A stretch of 64,000 bases of DNA from Salvia splendens (lineage: Eukaryota > Streptophyta > Magnoliopsida > Lamiales > Lamiaceae), in NCBI RefSeq assembly GCF_004379255.2, contig NC_056039.1, positions 19,791,883-19,855,882 of the forward strand. The letters run 5' to 3'. Below, one piece after another: positions 52,911-63,300 of this stretch. A program made the translations under genes and the position numbers. Each line of letters begins with the position of its first letter. Position 1 is the stretch's first letter. The notes under the pieces were generated by a model. That model searched no databases. It was given only the letters and a program-made list of their open reading frames with translations, and was not told the DNA's origin.

Positions 52911-53677
52911 CAATTCCTCAAAATGTAGCACAAGTTAGAGGTTTTCGTGGTCTTGCAAGTTTTTATAGGATGTTTGTCAAGGATTTTAGTACAATTGCTG
53001 CACCTTTGAATGAGTTTGTGAAAAAGGATGTTTGTTTTTATTGGGGAGAAAAACAAGAGCATGCTTTTAATCTCCTTAAAGAAAAACTTACAACTGCACC
53101 AATTCTTTCTTTGCTTAGCTTTGTTAACATGTTCGAGCTTGAATGTGATGCATCTGGAGTAGGCATAGGAGCTGTTTTGTTGCAGGATGGAAAGCCAATC
53201 GCTTACTTTAGCGAAAAGTTGAAAGGAGCTCAATTGAACTATCCAACGTATGACAAGGAGTTATATGCTTTGGTTAGAGCTTTGGAAACATGGCAGCATT
53301 ACTTGTGGCCTAGAGAGTTTGTAATTCATACGGATCATGAATCTCTCAAGTACTTGAAATGTCAAGGAAAGCTTAGCAAGAGACATGTTAAGTGGGTGGA
53401 ATTCATTGAATCATTTCCCTATGTAATCAAATACAAAAAGGGAAAAGAAAACATTGTGGCTGATGCATTGTCTCGAAGGTACATTTTGATCACTACTTTG
53501 AGTTCTAAGTTGCTTGGTTTTGAGTTGATTAAGGAAATGTATGATAATGACCCGGACTTTTCTTCTATCTATTTATCTTGTGAGCATGCTGCATTTGACA
53601 AGTTCTATAGGCATGATGGCTATTTGTTTAGAGAAAATAAACTGTGCATTCCTAAAGGTTCTAAGCGTGAAAAACGT
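52911..53677 (+). pseudogene. Gypsy-2: RT end, RNase H and start of integrase region
   Basis: Plus-strand Ty3/gypsy pol fragment, beginning [19 protein letters not shown]. Connection and RNase H follow: [41 protein letters not shown] and [10 protein letters not shown], then [13 protein letters not shown] and [16 protein letters not shown] before homology stops. The RNase H acidic residues (CDAS, KEL, TDH, VADAL) are present. Integrase proper, LTR and the front part are absent. It begins almost where Gypsy-1 stops. It joins LINE-9 on the left without any duplication. Confidence 0.9.
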
Positions 53678-53774
53678 TTAAAAGGTGGAACAAGGAAGTT
53701 TTTGGGAATATACATGCCAACCTCAAAACTTGTGAACAGGATACCGGTTGACTCGATTTGAGAAGTATCAAACT
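53678..53774 (+). other. Mosaic filler of two short LINE patches
   Basis: 53678-53739 matches the [19 protein letters not shown] segment of LINE-4 ORF2 (plus orientation, not in the gypsy frame). 53740-53755 (GATACCGGTTGACTCG) matches the IPVDSK segment of zf-RVT. The last about 19 bp are unassigned. LINE-14 begins right after. Confidence 0.65.
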
Positions 53775-53804
53775 CTAGAGAGAGATGCTCTCCCTTCTCT
53801 CTAG
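53775..53804 (+). promoter_or_regulatory. 5'-terminal hairpin of LINE-14
   Basis: CTAGAGAGA / TCTCTCTAG, loop of 12 nt, identical arms to LINE-1, -2 and -4. Confidence 0.72.
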
Positions 53805-54028
53805 CAATTCTAGCTTTTGAACGGTAGTCCCCTCCCGACCACCCCACGCCGACATCCCTTTCACCTCCGACCACCACCCTCGCTCGTTTGCGGCCTCAAC
53901 CACAACTCCGGCTTTGTCCGCTTAGTCACGAATCACGCCCCAACAACCGTGCTCCTCACTCGCCGCTACCCTTTGTCTACCTTCCCCGAACCTTGCCCTC
54001 GCTTGGAGTAGGAGCTCCCGGCTCGGCC

Positions 54029-56684
54029 ATGGCGGACCCCCCACCGGACATTGCGACAAGCCCCGAGGAAGTGAAGACCATCCCGGACCAGCTCATGGTT
54101 TTTCGATCCAATGACAAAACTTCTCCTAAACCGACGGCCAAGGGCCTGAAAATGAAGGCCACCAACTCCCGGTTCAAGGTCCGAAAGTGCACTCCGGCCC
54201 CTTCTACCAAGGGCGACGGACGGAAGCATTTTATCCCCTCACCCTTTCCGGAGGACAAGCAACTCCGTAAGAAGCTTGTGTTCGATAAAGAAGATAGTCC
54301 CACCATCGGGTCTCCAAAATGCAAGAGTTCCATCTTTCCGGCGAGCCAACACATGGATGAAGTGGGGAACTCCTCACCTAAGGGCACCACGAATTCCAAC
54401 ACTAATGAGGAAGTCATATTGGAGGATGGATTTTCCATCGAAGACGGTACAACCACGGCGGCCGCGGTGGCGCCGGACTCTGACCAGCACACGGCCGGCG
54501 ACGGGGTGCTCATCGGTGAAGATAGGGCCACACTTACACTAGGTCCAAGAGGCATGAGAGATAGTCCAAAGGAGGTACAATTGTCCTTGGGGGATGGGAA
54601 AGTCAAATTACCCGAAATGGAGCCAACAACAAACTTACTTTCCGAAAGTTGTTTGGTGGCTTGCCGAGCCGAGTCATCACGTGAACTACTAGCCGTTGAA
54701 GCCCATGTGCAGCCAAAGAAAGATTCCATCATGCAACTAGCAAATCTTGACATGCCGGAGATGCTAGACGCCATGGTGGCGCAGCCCCTCCTCGGAGACA
54801 AGTGGCCGGCGGACCATGCTGAAAATGCCGGACCGTACCTCGCCCTCCCATGGTCCACCGGACCAACCCCCGAACCACTCCCGGTGACAAATGGCCCATC
54901 GCTTGAGGATTTCCCCCCCCTTGAACGAGGCCGGACCCGCAAAATCCGAGACGCCTTCGAGAGCGGTCGGCTACGTCCGTGCCAACCCCCACAGCCGGAC
55001 GCCGCACCACTTCGAGCCACGATTGGGTCCTCAGCCCCCGACAAGGCTGCCGAGCCGACCGAGTAGAAGGCCACGGATGCGGACGGGAGGCCGGCCAATG
55101 ATGACACGACGATGGCCGACGTGTGCGAGCACCGTGGATCGCAAGCCTTGGCTAGATCAGAGCTACTAGGCAATGCGTGGGCGGCGCGGCACAAGGCCAC
55201 ATTGAGTAACTCCCGACCCGTAGGAAATGAAGATGGCGCGCGGAACACAAGCGCACCCAAGAGCATGGCTGATATGGTTCGGACGTCGCGGAACACCGAA
55301 GGGCCGAAAGTGTTTGAGCCGGATAACATTCCAAATATTGGCTTTGCGACCACCTCCAATGGCATTCCGGCAATCTACTTCTCCGGAGCGGAAGTCCAAA
55401 AGCTGGCCTCGAGCATTGGGCACGCCATTGTGGGTATGTTCTCCCACTCTATACCCACTTCATACCAAATACAAAAGGCCTTAGATAATATCAAATTTTA
55501 TAGAGGATTTACATGGAAGTATATTAATGCTAAGCATATATTTGTTCAATTCGAGGATATGGCGGATTATGCCCGTTTGCTCAGTGGACCGAAAGGGACG
55601 CCGGTGTGGTTTATTGATCGGCACCCCATGAGGGTTTTCAAGTGGTCCCCGGATTTTGATGCGAATTGTGAGTCCCCGATCGCGGCAGTTTGGTGCAACA
55701 TCATTGGCCTTCCAATTCACCTTTTTGATCACGCCGCCCTCTTTGCAATCGGTAAATTGCTTGGAAACCCGATACAAGTGGATCGCGCTACGGCCAGCAA
55801 GTCAAGACTCTCGTTTGCTCGCATTTTCATTGAAATTGACATCGCAAAGCCACCCCCCCGAGGAGTTCATTCTAGATATTTGTGGACGTGAGACGGTGCT
55901 AAAAGTAAAATGGGACAAGATCCCGACATATTGCATAGAATGTAGGCATGTTGGACATAAAAGTGAGGTGTGTTATGCGGCTGGTAATGTTGAGCGTCTC
56001 CCGAAGAGGAACTACAATAATGTAACACCGAGACAGCCACACCATGAGAGTCAAGGGGGAAGGAACAAAATGGAACAACCAAAGGAAATGGCTAGCACTA
56101 GCGAGTGAAAACATCAAAAGAAAAACAAAGCGCTGAAGGGGCAGCCAAAGGCCGGAACCTCGGCTATTGGTTCCGAGCCGAGGGTGTGGTCGGGCCCGGA
56201 CATCATGGGCGAAGTGCATGGTAATTTTGACCTGGCTCCGGTGGCAAGCGTCCATGAAAGTGGTGAGAGTTCCTTTGGCCGAGATACCTTCGATAAATCC
56301 GTCGGAGTGCTTACTAGTTCTACCCACCGCGGAGGTGAATTCCATGGGGCCACGAATGGGTACACGCCCTCACGACGAGGAGCGTTTACTAGTTGGAAAG
56401 GGGGAACACGGGGAACGTCAAGGGGCCGAGGGTCCCAAGCAGCCCGAAATGTCCTAAGCTCCAACCAATACTTTTCTCTCATGGAGAAGGAAGATTTCCT
56501 AGAAGATGATGATGATGTGGAGGGGGAAGGAGATAAAGAGGGGAGCCCTCGAACCATCCCTTATGCCGGTGGGGAAGATCCCATGATCATGCATGAGGAG
56601 GGATACCTTGGAGAGGAACGACTACAAATGGTGGAATATCAGGGGGACCTTGCACGGTCACCGGGTAAGACTCTCCCCCATTAA
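54029..56684 (+). pseudogene. LINE-14 ORF1, two stops and one frameshift
   Basis: ATG at 54029 (MADPPPDIATSPEE). Basic motif RKCTPAP/GRKHF/PEDKQLRKK, linker nearly identical to LINE-2 ORF1. TAG at 55064-55066 in place of the Asn after EPTE; the frame resumes unchanged. DUF4283-like domain (IGHAIVGMFSHSIPTS onward). A C7 run at 55853-55859 (C6 in LINE-15) shifts the frame just before EEFILDICGRE. CCHC knuckle CIECRHVGHKSEVC. TGA at 56106-56108 where LINE-2 has the Trp of EWKHQKK. The tail SNQYFSLMEKED is open to the TAA at 56682-56684. Confidence 0.92.
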
Positions 56685-56686
56685 TC

Positions 56687-58852
56687 ATGTCTGTCAACTT
56701 TATGTTTTGGAACGTTAGGGGAGTTGCTAACGCGCCTACCCAAAATGTTCTTAAAAGATTAATTAAGACTCATATTGTTCATTTTCTTGCAATTATGGAA
56801 CCGCTCACAAGCCCCAACCCGGAGAAGTTCTCAAAGGCTCTGGGGCTGGTGTTCCAAGGATCGAATAGAAATGGGAAGATTTGGGTGTTTGTTGAGGAAG
56901 GGGCCAGCTTCGTGGCCGAGAGAGATACGGATCAGGTCCTATCCGGCCGCTTTGGATCTCCCCGCCTAGCTAGTCAATTGTGTGTCTCGGCTGTCTATGC
57001 AAAATGTACGAGAACCGAACGGCTTCATTTATGGGATGAATTGAGGGAGTGCTCTATACTCTTGGAGGGCACACCATGGATGATCGGAGGGGACTTCAAC
57101 ACCATTCTCCACCCGCGAGACAGAGTAGGAAGTGACACAAACCGCCAAGATGAAATGGTGGACTTTGCGGAGGCCATTGAGGATTGCAGGATACTAGACC
57201 CGGGCTATGATGGGTCGGAGTTCACGTGGGCCAAGAATGGCCTTTTTGAAAGATTGGATAGAATCCTTGTGAACGAACGATGGGCACAAACTTTGGAAAC
57301 TACTCGGGTGACGAACCTGCCCCGGATTGCCTCGGACCACGGGCCTGTGTTGGTAAGATGTAAAGTGACAAGCAATAACAGCGGGGGTAGGCCATTCAGG
57401 TTCCAAAACATGTGGATTAGACACGAGGGTTTTAAGGATCTCGTTCGGGGAGATTGGATGCAACCGACGGAATCCGGATGCCTCCTCAATTTCCAAATCA
57501 AACTTGCACGGCTTAAGAGGACCCTAAAGGTATGGAACAAGGAGACCTTTGGGAACATCCATCTCAACCTCAGGGATATGGAGGTGAAAATCGCAATGGC
57601 CCAAAGCGATTTCGAAGAAAGGCCAACCCCGGAGAACAGGACAGAGATCAATAGATGCATCGCCGAGTACATTCGACTCCTTAAAATGGAGGAGGACTTC
57701 TGGCTTCAAAAGGCTACTCTAAGATGGCTAGGGGAGGGCGACAAGAACACTAAATTCTACCAAAGTTGGGTCAAGCAAAAAAGGATCCGCACGCGCATCC
57801 ACAAGATCAATGTGGGTGGCCGGGAGATATCGGACGAAATGGAGATAAGAAGTTCGGCGGTGGAGTTCTACCAAGACCTACTGGCCCCGGGGCCTCTCGT
57901 TTTGTCCGAGCCAGATCTTGATTTGATCGATCAACTCCCACCCTTGGATGAAGTGGCTGCACTACCCGAGACACCATCCGCAGAGGAAGTTAAAAATGCT
58001 GTTTTTGATATCCACGGGGACAGTGCCCCAGGGCCGGATGGTTTCACGGCCTTGTTCTACCAGGCTTGTTGGGCGACGGTTGGGCCGGACGTGGTGGCGG
58101 CTATCGGCCAATTCTTCGGGGGTGCCTACCTCCCACGTAGCGTCACGGCCACAAACATTGTCCTCATCCCAAAAAAGCTTGTGTCGGAGTCGTGGAGCGA
58201 CTACCGCCCCATTAGCCTGTGCAACGTCGTCAACAAGATTATCACAAAGATAATGTCGAAGAGAATGACTTCGCTCATCCCTATGGTTATCTCACCAAAT
58301 CAGAGTGGATTTGTGAAGGGACGGCTCCTCAATGATAATGTCCTTTTGGCACAGGAGATGTTCCATGAGCTCTCGAGATGTGCGCCGGCCCCTAACGTCA
58401 CGGTTAAGATCGATATGGCCATGGCCTACGACCGAGTACAATGGCCCTTCCTTTTGAAAGTGCTACATCGGATGGGTTTCCCGGCCCCGTGGGTCTCTTT
58501 GATTGAGAGATGTGTGGGCTCGTGTTGGTTCTCGGTGCTGGTCAATGGCGCCCCCTCCGGGTTCTTTAAGTCCACCCGCGGCCTCAGACAGGGAGATCCA
58601 ATATCTCCGACACTTTTCGTAATTGCGGCTGAGTACCTCTCGAGGAAATTAGACAAGCTCATTTTGAGAAAGAAAGAGATGACTTTTAGAGCTACCCGCC
58701 ACTGCATGGAAATAAGCCACCTCGCCTACGCCGATGACATTGTGATATTCACACAAGCAGCGGAGGGACCTCTTAGGCGGCTGCGGACTTGCCTGGAGAC
58801 ATATGCCGGGGTTTCCGGGCAGCAGATTAACTTGGCAGGAGATGTTCCATGA
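56687..58852 (+). pseudogene. LINE-14 ORF2, endonuclease and most of RT
   Basis: Starts MSVNFMFWNVRG two bases after the ORF1 stop. Endonuclease (GGDFNTILHPRD, ASDHGP) and RT (APGPDGFTALFYQACW, DYRPISLCN, SGFVKGRLLNDN, RQGDPIS, LAYADD) are in one frame. DMAKAYDR reads DMAMAYDR. The ORF ends at the rearrangement after GVSGQQINLA, so thumb, zf-RVT and RNase H are missing. The endonuclease could still be intact. Confidence 0.9.
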
Positions 58853-58861
58853 GCTCTCGAG

Positions 58862-60325
58862 ATGGGCTCGGTAACCACAAATGCATGGCGCTCAATGGCG
58901 GACCTGATCAAGGGAGCCCCCGATCCGAATGGACCGCAAGTGTTCGTGGCCGACAAGATCCAAACCATTGGATTAGCATCAGTCTCAAATGGGATACCAT
59001 CAATCTACTTCTCGGGGCTGGAAATCCGGAAGCTTGCCGAAAACGTAGGGCACGCCATTGTAGGTAAATTCTCACACTCTATCCCGACAACCGGACAAAT
59101 TCAAAAGGCTCTTAATAACATGAATTTTCAATGTGGCTTTACTTGGAAATACATTAATGCCAAGCACATTCTTATTCAATGCGAGGACTTGGTGGATTAC
59201 GCAAGGCTCCTTGGTGGCCCGAAGGGGACGCCGGTGTGGCTCATCGATCGGCATCCAATGAGGGTGTTCAAATGGTCTCCGGATTTTGACGCCTATTGTG
59301 AGTCCCCGATTGCAGCAATATGGTGTAACCTAATTGGCCTTCCGATCCACCTATTCGATCAATCAGCCCTCTTCGCCATTGGCAAGCTCCTAGGGACGCC
59401 AATACAAGTTGACCGAGCCACCGCGAACAAGACAAGGCTCTCTCCTTTGCGCGCATTTGTGTCGAGATTGATATCACGAAACCACCCCCCGAAGAAATCA
59501 TACTTGATATTTGTGGAAGAGAGACGGCCCAACAAGTTCGGTGGGATAAAATTCCAGCCTATTGTCGGGAGTGTAAGCACGTCGGCCACTCGAGCAATGT
59601 TTGCTATGCTGTGGGAAAGACCGAGAGGCCACCAAAAAGAAACTACAACAATGCAGCCCCCCAAAAAGCAAATCAAGATGGAAACGGTCCCACGGAAAAG
59701 CAAGCCAATTTGGAGGCCAAGCAAAATGATAACAATGAGTGGAGACGGCAAAGGAGAAACAAAGGAAAGGGATCACCCCCGAAAGCTAGGCAGAGTGGGG
59801 AGGAGTCGGTCTGGGAGGGTCCGGACATTGTGGGCAACCTTCAAGAAGATGATGGGCTTGGGAAAGGTCAACTTAACACAAGGCAGGTCCAAGGTGAGGA
59901 AGCCTACTAAATACTCAATGGGGCCGAGTCGATTAAAATCGAAAGATGAGGAATCAACGGGTGTGCCGTGGGAACATGGAGACACAAGCCGTCGGATGGC
60001 TTTGAGCTCCCGAGGTGGGTCAAGAGGGGGCTCGAGAGGGCGAGGGCGACATCCCCCATCAAACCAAGGAAGGAGTGAAGATGAGTGGACGGGCAATGTC
60101 ATGAGCACAAACAAGTACTACTCGCTCATGGCTAACGGGGAATTTGACGTCGAAGCATGTGGCGAGATGGATGAGGAGGAAATGGATTTCCAAACCTTTG
60201 GTGCACAACCTAAGGATTCCTCGCAACAAGTTGATGCCGACAACCACTCGATGGATGATGACCATCAGATTGTCATATTCCAAGGAGGGCCTTCAAACCT
60301 TCCGGGTACGACCCTACCTTGTTAA
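58862..60325 (+). pseudogene. LINE-15 ORF1, open but with scrambled zinc-knuckle section
   Basis: 487-codon open frame. The first part is a normal DUF4283-like domain (VGHAIVGKFSHSIPTTGQIQ, HPMRVFKWSPDFDAYCESPIA). At about 59440 a 2-base insertion in a CTCTC tract after NKTRLS shifts the frame. The true frame then encodes EEIILDICGRE and the knuckle CRECKHVGHSSNVC, and ends with a stop at 59910. The listed frame is nonsense there but is normal again from about 59950 (SSRGGSRGGSRGRG, STNKYYSLMANGEF) to the TAA. Two roughly compensating lesions thus keep an ORF open without the knuckle. Confidence 0.87.
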
Positions 60326-60328
60326 TCA

Positions 60329-63300
60329 TGTCTTACAACCTCATGTTTTGGAACGCTAGGGGAATCGCTAATGCGCCGACCCAAAACATCCTCAAAAGAT
60401 TAATCAAGTGTTATAATGTCATGTTTCTTGCAATAATGGAGCCACTCACTAATCCCGACCCGGATCGGTATTCCAAGGTGCTGGGACTAAATTTCAAAGG
60501 ATCAAATACGTCTGGTAAGATATGGGTATTCGCCGAGGAGGGTGCCAACTTCATCATTGAGAAGGACTCGGACCAAGTCCTACACGGAAGGCTTACTTCG
60601 CACCGCATGGCGAATCATATCTCCATTTCGGCCATCTACGCTAAATGTAGTAGGTTGGAGCGACACCCTCTGTGGGATAAAATGAGGGAGATATCATTCA
60701 GGACGGAAGGAACCCCGTGGCTGATTGGAGGGGATTTTAATACGATCCTTGCACACGAAGACAGGGTTGGTAGTGAAACCAACCGGCAAGCAGAGATGAT
60801 TGATTTTGCCGAAGCAATTGAAGATTGCCGGCTTTTGGACCCGGGATTCGATGGTGCGGAGTTCACTTGGGCTAAAAATGGCTTGTTTGAGAGGTTGGAC
60901 ATGCTGCTTGTTAATGAGGCATGGTCTAATGCGTTTGAGGCAACAAGGGTGACTAATCTCCCAAGGGTTTCCTCGGATCATGGTCCGATTCTTGCAAGGT
61001 GTAAGATGCCGAGGCTTCCCTCCGGGGGCAGCGCCTTTCGTTTCCAAAACATGTGGGTCCGGCATGAAGGCTTCCTGCAGCTTGTGCAGAATATTTGGGC
61101 TCAACCAACAGAGGCGAGTGGGCTATTGAATCTCCAAACTAAGCTTGCTAGGAGCAAAAAGGCCCTCAAGGCGTGGAACAAGGAGGTTTTTGGCAACATT
61201 CACGCCAATCTCAAAGGAATGGAGGAAAGAATCGCGCAGGCTCAAGCCGACTTTGAGGCTGAGCCAACGCCACACAATAGATCCGAGATCAACAAAAGCA
61301 TTGCCGAGTACATCCTCCTTCTGGATGGAGGAGGACTTCTGGAGGCAAAAGGCGGCTCTAAGGTGGCTAGCAGATGGAGATAAGAATACCAGATTCTACC
61401 AAAGCTGGGTGAAGCAGAAGAGAGTTAGACTCCGAATTCACTCTATCAATGTGAATGGCCGGGAGATTGCAGATGAAACTGAGATATGGCACTCGGCGGT
61501 CGAATTCTTTCGGAGCCTTCTCGCCCCGGAAACCCCGGACCTTGATCTTATTCAACAACTCCCCCCCTCAACGGATCTTGAGGAGCTACACTACCCACCG
61601 AACTCTGAGGAGCTGAAGAAAGCGGTTTTTGAGATCTCCGGGGACAGTGCTCCAGGTCCGGATGGCTTCTCGGCCGTCTTCTACCAAACATGTTGGGGGA
61701 TTCTTGGAACGGATGTGGTGGAAGCCATAAAACAGGTCTTTCTTGGGGCCTACCTCCCTCGGAGCGTTACGGCCACAAACATTGTCCTTATCCCAAAGAA
61801 GGCCTCGCCCGAGAAATGGGCCGATTATCGCCCCATAAGCCTTTGCAACGTCCTCAACAAGATTATTACAAAAGTTCTAACCGCACGCCTTGCGCCTTTT
61901 TTGCCACAGGTTATCTCCCCGAACCAGAGTGGATTCGTGAAGGGGAGGCTCCTACATGACAACGCCCTCCTCGCCCAAGAGATGTTCCACGAATTAGCAA
62001 GGTGCTCCCCTGCACCGAATGTGGCCATTAAGATCGACATGGCCAAGGCATATGATAGAGTGCAATGGAGCTTCTTGATCAAGGTGCTTCGGCGCATGGG
62101 TTTCTCGGATGCGTGGATCGACCTGATTGAAAGGTGCATTGGTTCTTGTTGGTTCTCGGTCCTTATTAACGGTGTCCCAACTGGATTCTTCAAATCTACT
62201 CGGGGGCTCAGACAAGGAGACCCCATCTCCCCGGCGTTTTTTGTGATTGCCGCAGAGTATCTCTCCAGGGCCCTCGACAAGCTCATCCTTGGTAAAAAAG
62301 AGATGACCTTCAAAGCGGCCAGGAGGTGCATGGAAATCAGCCACTTAGCATATGCCGATGACATTATTACCTTCACTCAAGCAGCTGCAACCCCATTGCG
62401 TCGGCTTAGAGAGTGCCTTGACGGCGGGTATGAGAGAGTCTCCGGGCAGCAGATCAATCTAGCAAAAAGCAATTTCTATATTGCTGAAGCGCACGAGCAT
62501 TGGGCGCATGAAATCCAAAACGAAGGAGGCTTTGCTCGGGGGTCCTTCCCATTCCTCTATTTGGGGGTCCCTATATACCGTGGAGTCAAGAAAACCGAAA
62601 TGTTCATGTTCATTCGAGAGAAGATCGCTAGAAGGATTTCCGGATGGGCGCATCGTCATCTATCTTTTGGAGGAAGGCTAACTCTCATTAAGAGCACTCT
62701 TGAGGCAGTTCCTATCCACATCTTCCAAGCCATTGAGCCCACGGCCGGAACCCTTAAGCTACTCGATCAGCAATTGGCTCGCTTCTTTTGGGGCTCGACG
62801 ACTGAGAAAAAACGGACACATTGGATCAGCTGGGACCAAATGTGCCTCCCCACCAAGGAGGGAGGGCTCGGGATCCGAAAGTTCACAGAAGTTCTAAGAG
62901 CATTCAACATTAAACTCTGGTGGCGGTTCAGAGAACAGAACTCTTTATGGGCCCGGTACTTGATGAGAAAGTATTGCGCCAATTCCTCGCCACTTTCGCC
63001 AAGGATCACGGGAAGGAATAGCCCGACATGGAGGAGGCTGGCCAAAGCTTGGGCCCACGCTCACCCGCACATTCGTTGGATTGTTGGTCAAGGTAAGATC
63101 TACTTCTGGGATGATATATGGCTTGGCAACGTCCCTCTTAGGGGGCTATGTTTCGACGAGAGGGGCAGCCCTACAACGATTGTCTCGGATTTTATCACGG
63201 ATGGTGAGTGGGACGGTCCAAAACTCCAAGTTCTCCACGACCAGGCGGGCCTTCCCCAACAGATCATTGATCAAATTTGCAAGACCCCGATACTCCCCGG

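Larger units (their letters stand above)
53775..58857 (+). mobile_element. LINE-14: LINE with intact 5' end, lost 3' half
   Basis: 5' hairpin, 5' UTR, ORF1 and ORF2 up to just after the RT YADD box. Closest to LINE-2, which lies about 37.5 kb away in inverted orientation. It ends at about 58845, where a 28-nt piece copied from its own ORF2 (58357 region) leads into LINE-15. No 3' UTR or tail. Confidence 0.92.

Noticed and set aside
53775..53804. 5' hairpin as a terminal inverted repeat of a DNA transposon
   Set aside because: It is found only at the 5' end of LINE copies with poly(A) tails and variable-length target duplications. No transposase or matching far end.
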